NCBI RefSeq assembly: GCF_016599145.1
Contig: NZ_JAENKO010000006.1
Coordinates: 41,193 to 105,192 of the forward strand
Length of the DNA stretch: 64,000 bases
Direction of reading: 5' to 3'
DNA from: Tomitella cavernea
Lineage (GTDB): Bacteria > Actinomycetota > Actinomycetes > Mycobacteriales > Mycobacteriaceae
This document shows positions 1-8,908 of this stretch, piece by piece. Both the position numbers and the translations under genes were made by a program. The notes under the pieces are model-generated. The model made no database searches, had not been told where the DNA came from, and saw nothing but the letters and a program-made list of their open reading frames with translations. How positions within the stretch are numbered: position 1 is the stretch's first letter; each line of letters starts with the position of its first letter.

Positions 1-645
1 GACCAGCGGCGCGTCCGAGCCGGTGACGGCGGCGGGGCGGCCGGGCCGCTGCGCGTCGACGAGGGTGGACAGCGCCAGGTCGCCGTCGCGGCCGACGGCG
101 CCGGTTCCGCCGTCGGCGATGACGATCTTCGCGCCGACCGGGTCCTCGATCTTGTCGCGCTGGCCCGGGTCGGCGACGACGACCTTCGCGCCGCTGCCGC
201 TCATGCGCAGCTCGATCGCGGGCCAGGCGAAGGCGGTGAACAGCGGCACGTGGACGGCGCCGAGCCGCCAGATCGAGACCAGCGTGTAGACCAGGTCGGC
301 CGACTTGCCCATGAGCGTGGCGACCGCGTCCCCGGGCCCCACTCCCAGCTCGGCCAGCGCCGCGGCACCCTGCTCGGACCGGGTGCGCAACTCGCCGAAG
401 GTGATGTCCACGGAGCCGAGCTCGGCGTCGATGACGGTGAAGGCCACGGAGTCGGGGGCGTGCCTATCGCACAGAAGGTGCGCGGCGGAGACGTTGGAAC
501 CGCTGTAGCCGGCGATGAGGTCGTCGACGTAGGCGCCCAAGTCGGTGCCGGGCTCCGGGACGCGGGTGTGCGGGTCGGCAGTGGTGTGCGGGGTGCCAGG
601 GTTTTGCGGGGTGCCAGGGTTTTGCGGGGTGCCGGCGTCGGCCAC
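1..645 (-). CDS. AMP-dependent synthetase/ligase, N-terminal part (runs off the left edge)
   Basis: The 215 visible codons are the N-terminal domain of an acetyl-/acyl-CoA synthetase-like enzyme, which would activate a carboxylic acid to acyl-AMP and then to the CoA thioester. The frame reads through stretches typical of the family (ITFGELRTRSEQGAAALAELG, then GDAVATLMGKSADLVYTLVSIWRLGAVHVPLF in pieces), resembling the acetyl-CoA synthetase/AcsA branch. The ATP-binding P-loop and C-terminal domain lie outside the window. I chose GTG at 645 because a purine-rich GAGAGGCGG lies just upstream. The first residues are low complexity: GTPQNP occurs twice and then GTPHTT, encoded by an 18-bp direct repeat at about 590-640. 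Substrate unknown. Confidence 0.8.
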   Translation of the reverse strand, partial: MADAGTPQNPGTPQNPGTPHTTADPHTRVPEPGTDLGAYVDDLIAGYSGSNVSAAHLLCDRHAPDSVAFTVIDAELGSVDITFGELRTRSEQGAAALAELGVGPGDAVATLMGKSADLVYTLVSIWRLGAVHVPLFTAFAWPAIELRMSGSGAKVVVADPGQRDKIEDPVGAKIVIADGGTGAVGRDGDLALSTLVDAQRPGRPAAVTGSDAPLV

Positions 646-684
646 GGAAAACCGCCTCTCTACGCGATCGGATCACCCGTTTGG

Positions 685-700
685 GTTAATCATTGTTAAC
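685..700. promoter_or_regulatory. AT-rich inverted repeat upstream of the ligase gene
   Basis: GTTAATCATTGTTAAC has 5-bp inverted arms (GTTAA/TTAAC) around a 6-bp centre in an unusually AT-rich patch, 40 bp upstream of the GTG of the leftmost gene. It could be an operator or promoter element for that gene. No regulator gene adjoins it, so this is inference only. Confidence 0.25.
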
Positions 701-817
701 TGTAGTCCTCTGCGTTCGGTTTGTGTAGGGCGTCACGCTACGCGCGGGCGCCGACGGGAACCGGCGCCTGCGCGTGACGGCGCGGTCAGGAGGTCATGCG
801 GCGCGGTCAGCCCGTGA

Positions 818-2596
818 TCACGACACCGAGAGCGGCGGAAGGCCGGGCAGCACGGACCCGGGCGGCATCTCCGGCAGCGGCGGCACCGCGGGCATGCCCG
901 CGGGCGTCGTGCCCTTCTCCGCCATGACGGCGACCAGCCTGGCGAGCATCTCGACGAACATGTCCGGCCGGAACCGGTCGGGGGCGAACGGGTCCGCCAG
1001 GTTCTTGAGCTCCAGCGGGTCGGCCGCCATGTCGTACATCTCGAACACCGGCGGTTCCTGCCATGCCGGGTCGAAGTACATCGAGAACTTGCGCGTCCGC
1101 TCGCGGATAGTGCGCAGGTGGTTCGGCTGCTGCACCGCCGTCTGGCCGTCGGGCTGACCGATGTTGTCGTCGTCGAACGTGTAGTGGAGCACGTCCTGCA
1201 CCGACGCGGTGGGCGACGCGGGGTTGGCGGCCGCGTCGTCGATGATCGGCGAGAGGTCGACGCCGTGGAAGCCGAATCCGCTGCGCGCCTTGGCGGGGAC
1301 GTCGGCGATGGTCGCGAGCGTGGGCATGACGTCGATCAGGCTCGACAGCGCGCCGGTCGTCACCGCGGACGGGAACAGCCGCGGGTTGCTGACGACCAGC
1401 GGCACCAGCATCGTCTCCTCGTAGGCGTTGAAGACCTTCTGCCGCATGCCGCCGTGCGACATGCCCATCTCGCCGTGGTCGGCCAGGCGGATGATGATGG
1501 TGTCATCGCGCAGGCCGTTGGCCTCGACCGCGTCGATGACCGCCCCGATGTGCGCGTCCACCACCTTCTGCACGTACGCGTAGAAGTTGGCGTAGTTGCG
1601 CGCGCGGTCGTCGCCGATGAGCGGGCCCAGCCCCATCTGCGACGCGAGGTTGACCTGCGTCTGAGCGCGCGGCTTGTGGTTGAGCGCGAGGACCTCGCGG
1701 AAGGTCGGCGGCAGCTCGATGCCCATCTCGAAACAGCCGGGCGCGGCGTCGCGGTAGTTGGTGCCGCCGTCCGGCATCTCCTGGTCCCACGTCTGCGGGT
1801 AGGCGAGGATGTCGTGCGGGTTGGCGAAGCTGGCGATGAGGGCGAAGGGGCGGTCGGCGTCGGTCTGCACCGTGTTGAGGAACTCGACGGCCTCGTCCGC
1901 GTACTGCTGGTCGATGTTGGCGGTGCCGCCGCCGAAGTGCTCGGGCGCGATGTCCTGGCCGGCCTCGGGCGGCTGCCACCCGTGGAACCCGAATCCCTCG
2001 ATGTCCTCGGTGGAGGGGTCGTAGCCGTCGGCGCCCTTGCTCATGTGCCACTTGCCCCGGTAGTGCACGTTGTAGCCGGCCGCGGACAGCAGGCGGGCCA
2101 TGTTGGGGGTGTCCGGGGAAAGCACGGGCTCCGACGGCGACAGCGTGCCGCCCGAGGTCAGCGTGCGGAACACCCCGTGCTGGGCGGGGAAGACGCCGGT
2201 GAACAGGGTGCTGCGGCTGGGCGAGCACATCGTGGAATTGCACGCGTTGTGGATGAACGACAGGCCGGTGTCGACGAGCCGCTGGCGCTGCGGGAGATTC
2301 TCCGCCGCCCAGCCCTCGGGCCAGTGGATGGGCTGGCGCTCCTGGTCGGTCATGATGATGACGATGTTGGGGCGCTTGCGCACCGCACCGCCGAGGGCCG
2401 CGGCGCCGGCACTCGGCGCGGTCCCGGGGACCAGCGACGTGCCCAGGGTGGCCCCGGCGCCGGCGGCGAGCAGGAGACCCGCGCCGCCGAGGAAGCTGCG
2501 ACGCGGGAAGTCCGAACCGGAACGGGGCTCGGTGATATGAGAACGATCGTCCTGAGAAGGATCGGGGTGGGGGTGATCGGGGGAGTCGGGCGCCAT
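818..2596 (-). CDS. Tat-exported type I sulfatase (arylsulfatase family)
   Basis: 592-residue sulfatase expected to hydrolyse sulfate esters outside the membrane. Residues 32-60 form a twin-arginine signal (RRSFLGGAGLLLAAGAGA). PNIVIIMTDQ at about 76-85 is the metal-binding start of the alkaline-phosphatase/sulfatase fold. NSTMCSPSRSTLFTG around residue 124 carries the C-x-P-S-R motif in which Cys is converted to formylglycine; it is intact. HGEMGMSHG further on fits the metal/substrate region. No formylglycine-generating enzyme gene is in the window. The gene stands alone, upstream of a divergent micropeptide gene. Substrate unknown. Confidence 0.9.
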   Translation of the reverse strand: MAPDSPDHPHPDPSQDDRSHITEPRSGSDFPRRSFLGGAGLLLAAGAGATLGTSLVPGTAPSAGAAALGGAVRKRPNIVIIMTDQERQPIHWPEGWAAENLPQRQRLVDTGLSFIHNACNSTMCSPSRSTLFTGVFPAQHGVFRTLTSGGTLSPSEPVLSPDTPNMARLLSAAGYNVHYRGKWHMSKGADGYDPSTEDIEGFGFHGWQPPEAGQDIAPEHFGGGTANIDQQYADEAVEFLNTVQTDADRPFALIASFANPHDILAYPQTWDQEMPDGGTNYRDAAPGCFEMGIELPPTFREVLALNHKPRAQTQVNLASQMGLGPLIGDDRARNYANFYAYVQKVVDAHIGAVIDAVEANGLRDDTIIIRLADHGEMGMSHGGMRQKVFNAYEETMLVPLVVSNPRLFPSAVTTGALSSLIDVMPTLATIADVPAKARSGFGFHGVDLSPIIDDAAANPASPTASVQDVLHYTFDDDNIGQPDGQTAVQQPNHLRTIRERTRKFSMYFDPAWQEPPVFEMYDMAADPLELKNLADPFAPDRFRPDMFVEMLARLVAVMAEKGTTPAGMPAVPPLPEMPPGSVLPGLPPLSVS

Positions 2597-2880
2597 CGAG
2601 GGCCTGCCTTCTGTGGGATACGGCGCCGTGGCAAGGCCAGGCCCAGCGATGAACGAGCGCGCGGGGGCAGCGGGCGGTCACGGCATTGAGACTGAGGATA
2701 GAGGGCGGGCCACCTCACCGTGGGCGGATTCGCAAGAAGTTGAAACAGATTCCGGATTCCTGGTGAGGCGGGGTTCCGGACGGCGGAGAGCGCCCGGTCC
2801 TAGTCCGGGGTCGGCACGCCGTGCGGGTGGCGGTTCCGTATCGTTCTGTGCAGTCGCCGTTGCGGTTCTTTGAGGAGATG

Positions 2881-3033
2881 ATGAGTGTGAACGCGGAAGA
2901 GCTGAAGGCCGAGCTGAACCCTTACGACCCGCCGTCGAAGACGCAGGCGTTCGTGTGGACCGGGATCATCGGCGTGCTGGTGGTCCTCGCGATCGTGCTG
3001 AGCGTGCTGTACGGCTGGGGAACGTTCGACTAG
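2881..3033 (+). CDS. Single-span membrane micropeptide
   Basis: About 50 residues: a short charged N-terminus (MSVNAEELKAELNPYDPPSK), then one hydrophobic helix (GIIGVLVVLAIVLSVLYG) and a four-residue tail. This is one transmembrane segment with the N-terminus probably in the cytoplasm. GAGGAG at 2872-2877 is a good ribosome-binding site; spacing fits GTG at 2887 (9 nt) better than the ATGs at 2878/2881, so the protein may be 48 residues. A clean hydrophobic block and a ribosome site support a real gene. Function unknown. Confidence 0.6.
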   Translation: MSVNAEELKAELNPYDPPSKTQAFVWTGIIGVLVVLAIVLSVLYGWGTFD

Positions 3034-3150
3034 GACGTCGATGCTGCGGGGCGATCGGCCGGCGAGTCCGCGGCCGGTCGCCCGCGCAGGCCGGCGTGCC
3101 CGCCGCGGCGGGCTGCCGAATCCGGTGTCCCGGGCTGGCAGGACGGCTGC

Positions 3151-3684
3151 ATGACCGAGCTTGGTCCGTGGGGCGAAGAATGCTTCGTGTGGCGGGTTTC
3201 GCAGTCCGGATTGGGGTCCGGGGCCGGATCGGGGCGGGTGAGCGGTCCCGGTTTCGCCCCGCCGGTGACGTGGTGGCGCGCCCTTGAGGCTGTCGTCCGT
3301 GACCTGCGCTGCCTGCGCTACGGGCGGGAGGTGGACGTCGATCAGCTCGAGTGGTGGCTATCAATCCGTGACGACCACTTCGTGTCGATCGGGTGGGAGA
3401 GCGGCCGGGGCGTCGGCGGTTTCGGCGGCATGACGGGCCTGACGGGCCTGACGATGGACGCCTCGTACGGTGAGGCCGCGGTGCGGACGGCCGAAGCCGT
3501 GCAAGACGATCTCGCCGGATACGAGTTCGTGCAGTGGCCCAGCCGAGGACGCCACCTGCTGACTCCCGGCGTGCGTGCGGGGGAACCGTTCTGGGTGGAC
3601 CCGCACGGTGATGTGGCGGTCGCGCCGATCGGCGAACTCTGTAAGCACGTCGGTCGGTGGCCCGGCGCAGAGACGTCCACGTGA
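3151..3684 (+). CDS. Uncharacterised soluble protein, first of an overlapping pair
   Basis: 177 residues without signal peptide or membrane segment. Trp- and acidic-rich stretches (DQLEWWLSIRDDHFVSIGWESG at about 71-92; GEPFWVDPHGDVAVAPI near 155) resemble small cytosolic proteins often found as immunity or accessory proteins, but I recognise no named family. Its TGA overlaps the GTG of the next gene by four bases (GTGA), which implies translational coupling. The first 55 residues are low complexity and the start could lie further in. No toxin gene is adjacent, so an immunity role is speculation. Confidence 0.55.
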   Translation: MTELGPWGEECFVWRVSQSGLGSGAGSGRVSGPGFAPPVTWWRALEAVVRDLRCLRYGREVDVDQLEWWLSIRDDHFVSIGWESGRGVGGFGGMTGLTGLTMDASYGEAAVRTAEAVQDDLAGYEFVQWPSRGRHLLTPGVRAGEPFWVDPHGDVAVAPIGELCKHVGRWPGAETST

Positions 3685-4268
3685 GCATCACACGGATGGC
3701 GGATCTGACGCCGGCGCAGTGGATAGCGGACCGCACCGAGGAGTGGGATCGGTTGGTCTCTCGTGGCCCGTTCTGTTTCGACAGCTACGCGCGCCTGCGG
3801 CTCATCCCGGATCCGGATCGGTACGGGCAGCGCGGGAGCGAAGTTCGGGCGGTCGCCGATGCGATGAACGACAACGAGCAGATCGGTGTCGTGCTGTCGG
3901 AGCTGGCCAGCTTCACCTGCACGCCGGCTGACTGCTATTTCCTCGTCTGGGAGGGTTGGCCCTGCTTCCACGCGGACGATCCGATGCCGAGGCTGACGAT
4001 TCCGAACCGGGACTTCTTCCTTTTCCACGGCGCTGTCGCGGATGCGGAGACCTGGGACAGCCAATTGAATGCGTTGCTGGGCGCCATGGAGGCGCCGACG
4101 CCGGCGTTCGTCTGGCCGGCCGACCGCGCTTGGTGCGTCACGTGCGACATCGACCCGCACTACGCCACGATCGGGGGATCAGCGGACACCGTCGACGCGG
4201 TTCTGGCGCTCACGAACGTGGACGTGGTAGACGACCGCCCCGGAGTGGAGCCACCGCGGTACTTTTGA
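3681..4268 (+). CDS. Uncharacterised soluble protein, second of an overlapping pair
   Basis: 195 residues from the GTG at 3681 that overlaps the upstream stop; an ATG further upstream at 3657 is possible but lies inside the preceding gene. The protein is cytosolic, acidic and rich in aromatic residues (TPADCYFLVWEGWPCFH at about 82-98; FVWPADRAWCVTCDIDPHYA at about 149-168). It has no membrane segment. The C-terminal part reads like a ligand-sensing or immunity-type domain of a kind common in actinobacteria, but no family can be named with confidence. Coupling to the upstream gene suggests joint function. Confidence 0.6.
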   Translation: MSITRMADLTPAQWIADRTEEWDRLVSRGPFCFDSYARLRLIPDPDRYGQRGSEVRAVADAMNDNEQIGVVLSELASFTCTPADCYFLVWEGWPCFHADDPMPRLTIPNRDFFLFHGAVADAETWDSQLNALLGAMEAPTPAFVWPADRAWCVTCDIDPHYATIGGSADTVDAVLALTNVDVVDDRPGVEPPRYF

Positions 4269-4374
4269 CCGGGTCGTATCCTTGGGCATGTGTGGGCACG
4301 CGCCGGGCACGAATAACGGGTTTCGGCCGCAAATGGGCAGGTCGCAGTGGGCCGAAAATTCGCTCTGACCTGCG

Positions 4375-4448
4375 TGGAGCCGATGACGGGAATCGAACCC
4401 GCGTATTCAGCTTGGGAAGCTGATGTTCTACCATTGAACTACATCGGC
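4375..4448 (-). tRNA. tRNA-Gly(CCC)
   Basis: The reverse strand folds as a cloverleaf. The acceptor stem GCCGATG pairs with CATCGGC. The D-arm contains AGTTCAATGGTAGAAC. The anticodon stem TCAGC/GCTGA encloses loop TTCCCAA, giving anticodon CCC (glycine). The T-arm carries GGTTCGATTCC. CCA is encoded at the 3' end (4375-4377). Confidence 0.95.
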
Positions 4449-4571
4449 ATCGAGGCGATCTTGGCTGTGTGACCAGCGAAAACACGTGAATCACACTGCT
4501 GCGTTGCCTGCAGGCACAGACTCTAGCAGATCGCCGGCGGAGCCTGTCCATGCCGCCCCCCGGGTCCCCGT

Positions 4572-4577
4572 TAGGCT
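4572..4577 (+). promoter_or_regulatory. Possible -10 box for leaderless dcd transcript
   Basis: TAGGCT fits TANNNT and ends 6 nt before the GTG of dcd, so transcription would begin at or next to the start codon. No ribosome-binding site is visible there. Inference from spacing only. Confidence 0.35.
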
Positions 4578-4583
4578 GTGCTG

Positions 4584-5150
4584 GTGCTGCTCTCCGACCG
4601 CGATATCCGCGCCGCGCTCGACTCCGGCCGCCTCGGCATCGAGCCCTACGATGATGCTCTGGTGCAGCCGTCGAGCGTGGACGTGCGGCTGGACAAGTTC
4701 TTCCGGGTCTTCAACAACACCCGGTACACCCACATCGACCCGGCGCAGCAGCAGGACGAGCTGACCACGCTGGTGGACCCGGGCGACGACGAGCCCTTCG
4801 TCCTGCACCCGGGCGAGTTCGTGCTGGGCGCCACCATGGAGTGCTGCACGCTGCCCGACGATCTCGCCGGGCGCCTCGAGGGCAAATCGAGCCTGGGCCG
4901 GCTGGGGCTGCTGACGCATTCGACGGCCGGGTTCATCGACCCGGGCTTCTCCGGCCACATCACCCTGGAACTCTCGAACGTCGCGAACCTGCCCATCACG
5001 CTGTGGCCGGGCATGAAGATCGGCCAGTTGTGCCTGCTGCGGTTGACCAGCCCCTCCGAGAGCCCCTACGGCAGCGCGTCGGTGGGCTCCAAGTACCAGG
5101 GCCAGCGGGGGCCCACGCCGTCGCGCGCGTACCTGAACTTCCGCCGCTGA
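4584..5150 (+). CDS. dcd: dCTP deaminase, probably bifunctional (dCTP to dUMP)
   Basis: 188 residues, almost colinear with the mycobacterial enzyme as I recall it. It deaminates dCTP and, in the mycobacterial type, also releases pyrophosphate to give dUMP for thymidylate synthesis. Seen: [12 protein letters not shown] near residue 27, [24 protein letters not shown] in the middle (conserved nucleotide-binding and catalytic Glu region) and [16 protein letters not shown] at the C-terminus. GTG at 4584 is chosen because the protein then begins at LLSDRD, as in relatives; GTG at 4578 would add two residues. The gene follows tRNA-Gly on the opposite strand. Confidence 0.95.
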   Translation: MLLSDRDIRAALDSGRLGIEPYDDALVQPSSVDVRLDKFFRVFNNTRYTHIDPAQQQDELTTLVDPGDDEPFVLHPGEFVLGATMECCTLPDDLAGRLEGKSSLGRLGLLTHSTAGFIDPGFSGHITLELSNVANLPITLWPGMKIGQLCLLRLTSPSESPYGSASVGSKYQGQRGPTPSRAYLNFRR

Positions 5151-5333
5151 GGACGGGCCGTCGCCACCCGGGTGTGAAGTCGAGGGTTTTCGCAGTATCG
5201 CCGCGCCTCATCGCCGCAGCGCAAGTATGGTGGGGCTGGCCTGGTTCGCGTCGCCGGAACGCTCGTGATCTGTCCGGCGACGCGTTGGGGATGTTCAGGC
5301 AGGATGGGCGTCCCGGCGTGGAGGGAGGGCACA

Positions 5334-6662
5334 GTGGATCGCGCGGATCGTGAGGCGAACGGGCAGGCGCGCGCACCGGGTGAGGCGCGGATGAGCGCGA
5401 TCCTCGGCGTCTGCATCAACGGCGACGACGTCCGCATGGCCCTCGCGGACGCACCCATGTCCGGCGACCCGGCGGTGCACGGCGGCCGCGGTGTCCGCAG
5501 GCGTTCGGTGGAGGTACTCGACGCGGCGCGGTTGCTCACGGACGTCCCCGCCTACGGCACGCCGGAGGAGCAGGTGGCCTACGCCCTCCGACCACTGCTG
5601 GCCGGTCGTGCGGGGCAGGGCGCGGCGGCGCGCATCGACCGCACCATCCGCTCGGTCGTGTTCGCCTACCACGACGCGGACCAGGCCAAGCGCATCACGA
5701 TGGGTACGGATGCCGCCGGTCTCACCCACTACAGCCTGATGCCCACACCCGTCGCTGCCCTGGCCGAGCTGATGGCGACCCGGCAGGTGGGCTTCGCCCG
5801 GCACGTCGCGGTGTGCAATGTGGACTCGTGGCGCTACAGCTGCGGCATCGTCGACGCCGACGGCGCAATGGTGGGCGATATCCAGCGCATCTCCACCGAC
5901 AAGCTAGCGGCGGCGGACGTGGACGTGCTCGAAGGCGTCGCGATGGTCGTCGACGCCGCGCAACAGCTCAGCGGCGTGATGGCGGACCTGGTCGTGCTGG
6001 TGGGCGAGCGCATCCACGAGCAGTTCGACGCCGAGGTGGTCGAGCGTGAGCTGGGTCTGCCGGTGATCGTCCCCGAGAAGCCGGAATCGGTTGTGGCGCG
6101 GGGGGCTTCGTTGTTGCCCAGCCGGGAGGCCGTCGGAGCGTCGGGGGCGGCTTCGGACGGGGACTGGGCGCCGGTGGCGGAGCGTTCCCGGCGGGGCCCG
6201 GACTGGACGTCGTCGGCCGCGGCCGTGGCCGGCATCGTGGGCCTGGTCCTGCTGGCGGGGCTCGTCGTCGGGGCTGTGGCGGCCAGTGGGGTGCTGGCCG
6301 GGAACGACACCGCCTCCGGCCCGGAGTCGACCACTCTGCCCACGTCGCCCGCCGCGCCGTCACCGGCGTCGACGACGAAGGCGCCCGAGGTGCCTCCGCC
6401 GCCCCCGCCCGAGCCGGTGACCACCGAGGCGCCCGCGCCCCCGCCGCCGGTGACACAGCGGGCGCCCGCACCTCCGCCGCCTCCCCCGGCTCCGGAGCCG
6501 CCCCCGCCGCCGGTCACCGAGGAGCAGCCTGCGGCGCCCCCGCCGCAGCAGGCCCCGCAACCGCCGCCGCAGCAGGCGCCCGCGCCTCAGCCCGCGCCGC
6601 CTCCGCTGGAGATCAACATTCCGGGGCTGCCGCCCATCGAGATACCGCTGCCCGGCGCCTGA
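5334..6662 (+). CDS. Membrane-anchored protein with DUF7159-like N-domain and proline-rich tail
   Basis: 442 residues. Residues about 20-260 form a cytosolic, actin/hexokinase-like-looking domain (MSAILGVCINGDDVRMAL; VVFAYHDADQAKRI), resembling mycobacterial DUF7159 proteins. One transmembrane helix follows (AAVAGIVGLVLLAGLVVGAVA, about 300-325), then an extracytoplasmic tail very rich in Pro, Ala and Gln (PPPPPPEP, PPQQAPQPPPQQ) ending in a short hydrophobic IPGLPPIEIPLPG. GTG at 5334 sits behind a strong GGAGGGAGGG; ATG at 5391 is the alternative. The tail may span the mycolic-acid cell wall. Function unknown. Confidence 0.75.
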   Translation: MDRADREANGQARAPGEARMSAILGVCINGDDVRMALADAPMSGDPAVHGGRGVRRRSVEVLDAARLLTDVPAYGTPEEQVAYALRPLLAGRAGQGAAARIDRTIRSVVFAYHDADQAKRITMGTDAAGLTHYSLMPTPVAALAELMATRQVGFARHVAVCNVDSWRYSCGIVDADGAMVGDIQRISTDKLAAADVDVLEGVAMVVDAAQQLSGVMADLVVLVGERIHEQFDAEVVERELGLPVIVPEKPESVVARGASLLPSREAVGASGAASDGDWAPVAERSRRGPDWTSSAAAVAGIVGLVLLAGLVVGAVAASGVLAGNDTASGPESTTLPTSPAAPSPASTTKAPEVPPPPPPEPVTTEAPAPPPPVTQRAPAPPPPPPAPEPPPPPVTEEQPAAPPPQQAPQPPPQQAPAPQPAPPPLEINIPGLPPIEIPLPGA

Positions 6663-6713
6663 CCTGCCGTCGAACGGCGCCCGGGGACGGAAGCGGCAAA
6701 TGAGGCGTGCCGC

Positions 6714-7991
6714 CTACTGCGAGTAGCCCGCCAGGAAGTTGCCCAGCCGCTCGACGGCCACGGACAGGTCGCGGGCCCACGGCAGCGTGACGATCCGCAG
6801 GTGGTCCGGGTGCGGCCAGTTGAAGCCGGTGCCCTGGGTGACCAGGATCTTCTCGCTGGTGAGAAGGTCGTGCACCAGCTGCTCGTCGTCGTGGATCTCG
6901 TGCACTTCCGGATCGAGCCGCGGGAACACGTACAACGCACCCTTGGGCGCCACGCACGAGACGCCGGGGATGGCGTTGAGGCCGCTGACGGCGGCGTCGC
7001 GCTGTTCCAGCAGCCGCCCGCCGGGCAGGATCAGGTCGTTGACGCTCTGATAGCCGCCCAGCGCCACCTGGATCGCGTGCTGCGCGGGCACATTGGGGCA
7101 CAGGCGCGTGGATGCCAGCAGGTTGATGCCCTCGAGGAACCCCGTCGCATGCCCCTTGGGGCCGGTGACCGCCAGCCAGCCGGCGCGGTACCCGGCCACA
7201 CGGTACGTCTTCGACAGGCCGTTGAACGTCAGGCACAGCATGTCGGGCGCCAGCGACGCCAACGATGTGTGCTGGGCGCCGTCATAGAGGATGCGGTCGT
7301 AGATCTCGTCCGCCAGCAGCAGCAGCCGGTGCTTGCGGGCCAGCTCGACGAGCTGCTCGAGCACCTCGCGCGAGTAGACGGCGCCGGTGGGGTTGTTGGG
7401 GTTGATCACCAGCAGCGCCTTGGTGTGCGGGGTGATCTTCGATTCCAGGTCCTCGATATCCGGCTGCCAGCCGTTGTCCTCGTCGCACAGGTAGTGCACC
7501 GGGGTGCCCCCGGCCAGCGAGGTCATCGCCGTCCACAGCGGGTAGTCGGGGGCGGGGATCAGCACCTCGTCGCCGTCGTTGAGCAGCGCCTGCATGGTGA
7601 TGGTGATGAGCTCTGAGACGCCGTTGCCCAGGAAGATGTCCTCCACGTCCAGGTGGGGGAAGCCGGGCTCCAGCTCGTAGCGCGTGACGATGGCGCGGCG
7701 GGCCGACAGGATGCCCTTGGACTCCGAATACCCCTGCGCGTACGGGAGTGCGGCGATCATGTCGCGCATGATCACGTCCGGCGCGTCGAAACCGAACGTG
7801 GCCGGGTTGCCGATGTTGAGCTTGAGGATCCGGTGGCCCTCGGCCTCCATGCGCGCGGCGTGGGCGTGCACCGGTCCGCGGATCTCGTAGAGGACGTTCT
7901 GGAGCTTCTGCGACTGCTCCAGGGCGCGGTGTGCCGGGTAGTCCAGGGGTGCAGGTGTGGACTCGGGGCGCACATTGTCTGAGATGCTCAC
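6714..7991 (-). CDS. PLP-dependent class I aminotransferase, alanine/aspartate type (Rv0337c-like)
   Basis: 425 residues of the fold-type I aminotransferase family, moving an amino group between an amino acid (probably alanine or aspartate) and 2-oxoglutarate. Seen: LNIGNPATFGFD near 58, PNNPTGAVYS near 198, LADEIYDRILYDG near 227, and the PLP-binding lysine in NGLSKTYRVAGYRAGW (Lys261). It resembles AlaA/YfbQ and mycobacterial AspC (Rv0337c), which in M. tuberculosis also neighbours the large Fe-S oxidoreductase. I set the start at GTG 7991 (VSISDNV); the longer open frame upstream is low-complexity Arg/Pro and not plausible. It converges with the previous gene. Confidence 0.88.
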   Translation of the reverse strand: MSISDNVRPESTPAPLDYPAHRALEQSQKLQNVLYEIRGPVHAHAARMEAEGHRILKLNIGNPATFGFDAPDVIMRDMIAALPYAQGYSESKGILSARRAIVTRYELEPGFPHLDVEDIFLGNGVSELITITMQALLNDGDEVLIPAPDYPLWTAMTSLAGGTPVHYLCDEDNGWQPDIEDLESKITPHTKALLVINPNNPTGAVYSREVLEQLVELARKHRLLLLADEIYDRILYDGAQHTSLASLAPDMLCLTFNGLSKTYRVAGYRAGWLAVTGPKGHATGFLEGINLLASTRLCPNVPAQHAIQVALGGYQSVNDLILPGGRLLEQRDAAVSGLNAIPGVSCVAPKGALYVFPRLDPEVHEIHDDEQLVHDLLTSEKILVTQGTGFNWPHPDHLRIVTLPWARDLSVAVERLGNFLAGYSQ

Positions 7992-8248
7992 CCGACCATC
8001 GTGCCACTGCGGCGCGGCCGGGGTGCGGCGCGGGCGGGCAGTGTGGCGGGTGCCTCGCCGGCGGGGGACGCGCCTCCCGCTGACAGGGACCGCCCGCCCC
8101 GCCGTCGGCCGCGCGTCCGGTCTCGCGTGCGAGGCTGTATTCTCACAGGTCGGCATTCTCCTGCGCCGCGCACGCCCCCGGCCGGTCGCGGCGGGAGAGC
8201 GATGGCGCCTCCACGCCCGGGGGCGGCGGACGATCGGCGGGCGGCACC

Positions 8249-8908
8249 ATGACCGAGTTCTTCGAGCAGCTGTTGACGCTGAACGGGGCCGTGGTCTATG
8301 CCATCGTCGGGGCTCTGGTGTTCGCCGAGGTCGCGCTGCTGGTGGGTTTCGTCGTCCCGGGCGAGACGGCGGCGATCGTCGGCGGAGCGCTCGCCAGCCT
8401 TGGCCACGCGGAACTGTGGCCGATGGCCACCGTGGTCGTCGGGGCCGCGGTGCTGGGCGACCTCACCGGCTTCGGGGTGGGCCACCTGCTGGGCGACCGC
8501 ATGCAGGGCCGGCCGATGTCGCCGCGTCGGCGCCGCAGGCGTGAGCAGACCAAGGCGCTGATCGCACGGCGCGGGCCGCTCGCGGTGTTCGTCGGCCGCT
8601 ACATCGCCTTCGTCCGCACGCTGATGCCCACGCTGGCGGGCGCATCGGGGATGCGGCTGCGCCCGTTCCTGCTGGCCGACGTCGCCGCTGCGCTCACATG
8701 GGGTGCGGCCAACGTGGCCATCGGCTTCGTGGTGGGCCGCTCCTACAAGGAGGTGGTCCGCTGGCTGGGCGCCGGGTCGGCGGTGGCACTGACGGTGGTG
8801 GTGGTCGCGGCCGCGGCGGTGTGGCTCATCCGGCGCCGGCGGCGCGCGGCGGGTGTCGGTACCGCCCGTGCCCCGGTGGACAGTCCAGAATCATCGTGTG
8901 ACCACTGA
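8249..8908 (+). CDS. DedA/SNARE-associated family membrane protein
   Basis: 219-residue polytopic membrane protein. VALLVGFVVPGETAAIVGG near residue 30 and GRYIAFVRTLMPTLAGASGM near 118 are the two re-entrant DedA motifs, including the basic FxGRxxxxxR-type segment. DedA proteins are linked to lipid (undecaprenyl phosphate) flipping and envelope homeostasis. The C-terminus is basic and cytosolic. It overlaps the following hydrolase gene by 11 bp. Two further DedA genes lie at 46.4-47.8 kb. Confidence 0.85.
   Translation: MTEFFEQLLTLNGAVVYAIVGALVFAEVALLVGFVVPGETAAIVGGALASLGHAELWPMATVVVGAAVLGDLTGFGVGHLLGDRMQGRPMSPRRRRRREQTKALIARRGPLAVFVGRYIAFVRTLMPTLAGASGMRLRPFLLADVAAALTWGAANVAIGFVVGRSYKEVVRWLGAGSAVALTVVVVAAAAVWLIRRRRRAAGVGTARAPVDSPESSCDH

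Noticed and set aside
1118..2689. A 523-codon plus-strand frame over the sulfatase
   Set aside because: Antisense shadow; the sulfatase has Tat signal, CSPSR motif and conserved metal sites.
6340..6640. Possible repeat element in proline-codon-rich DNA
   Set aside because: This is low-complexity coding sequence for the Pro/Gln-rich tail of the 5334-6662 protein, not an independent repeat.
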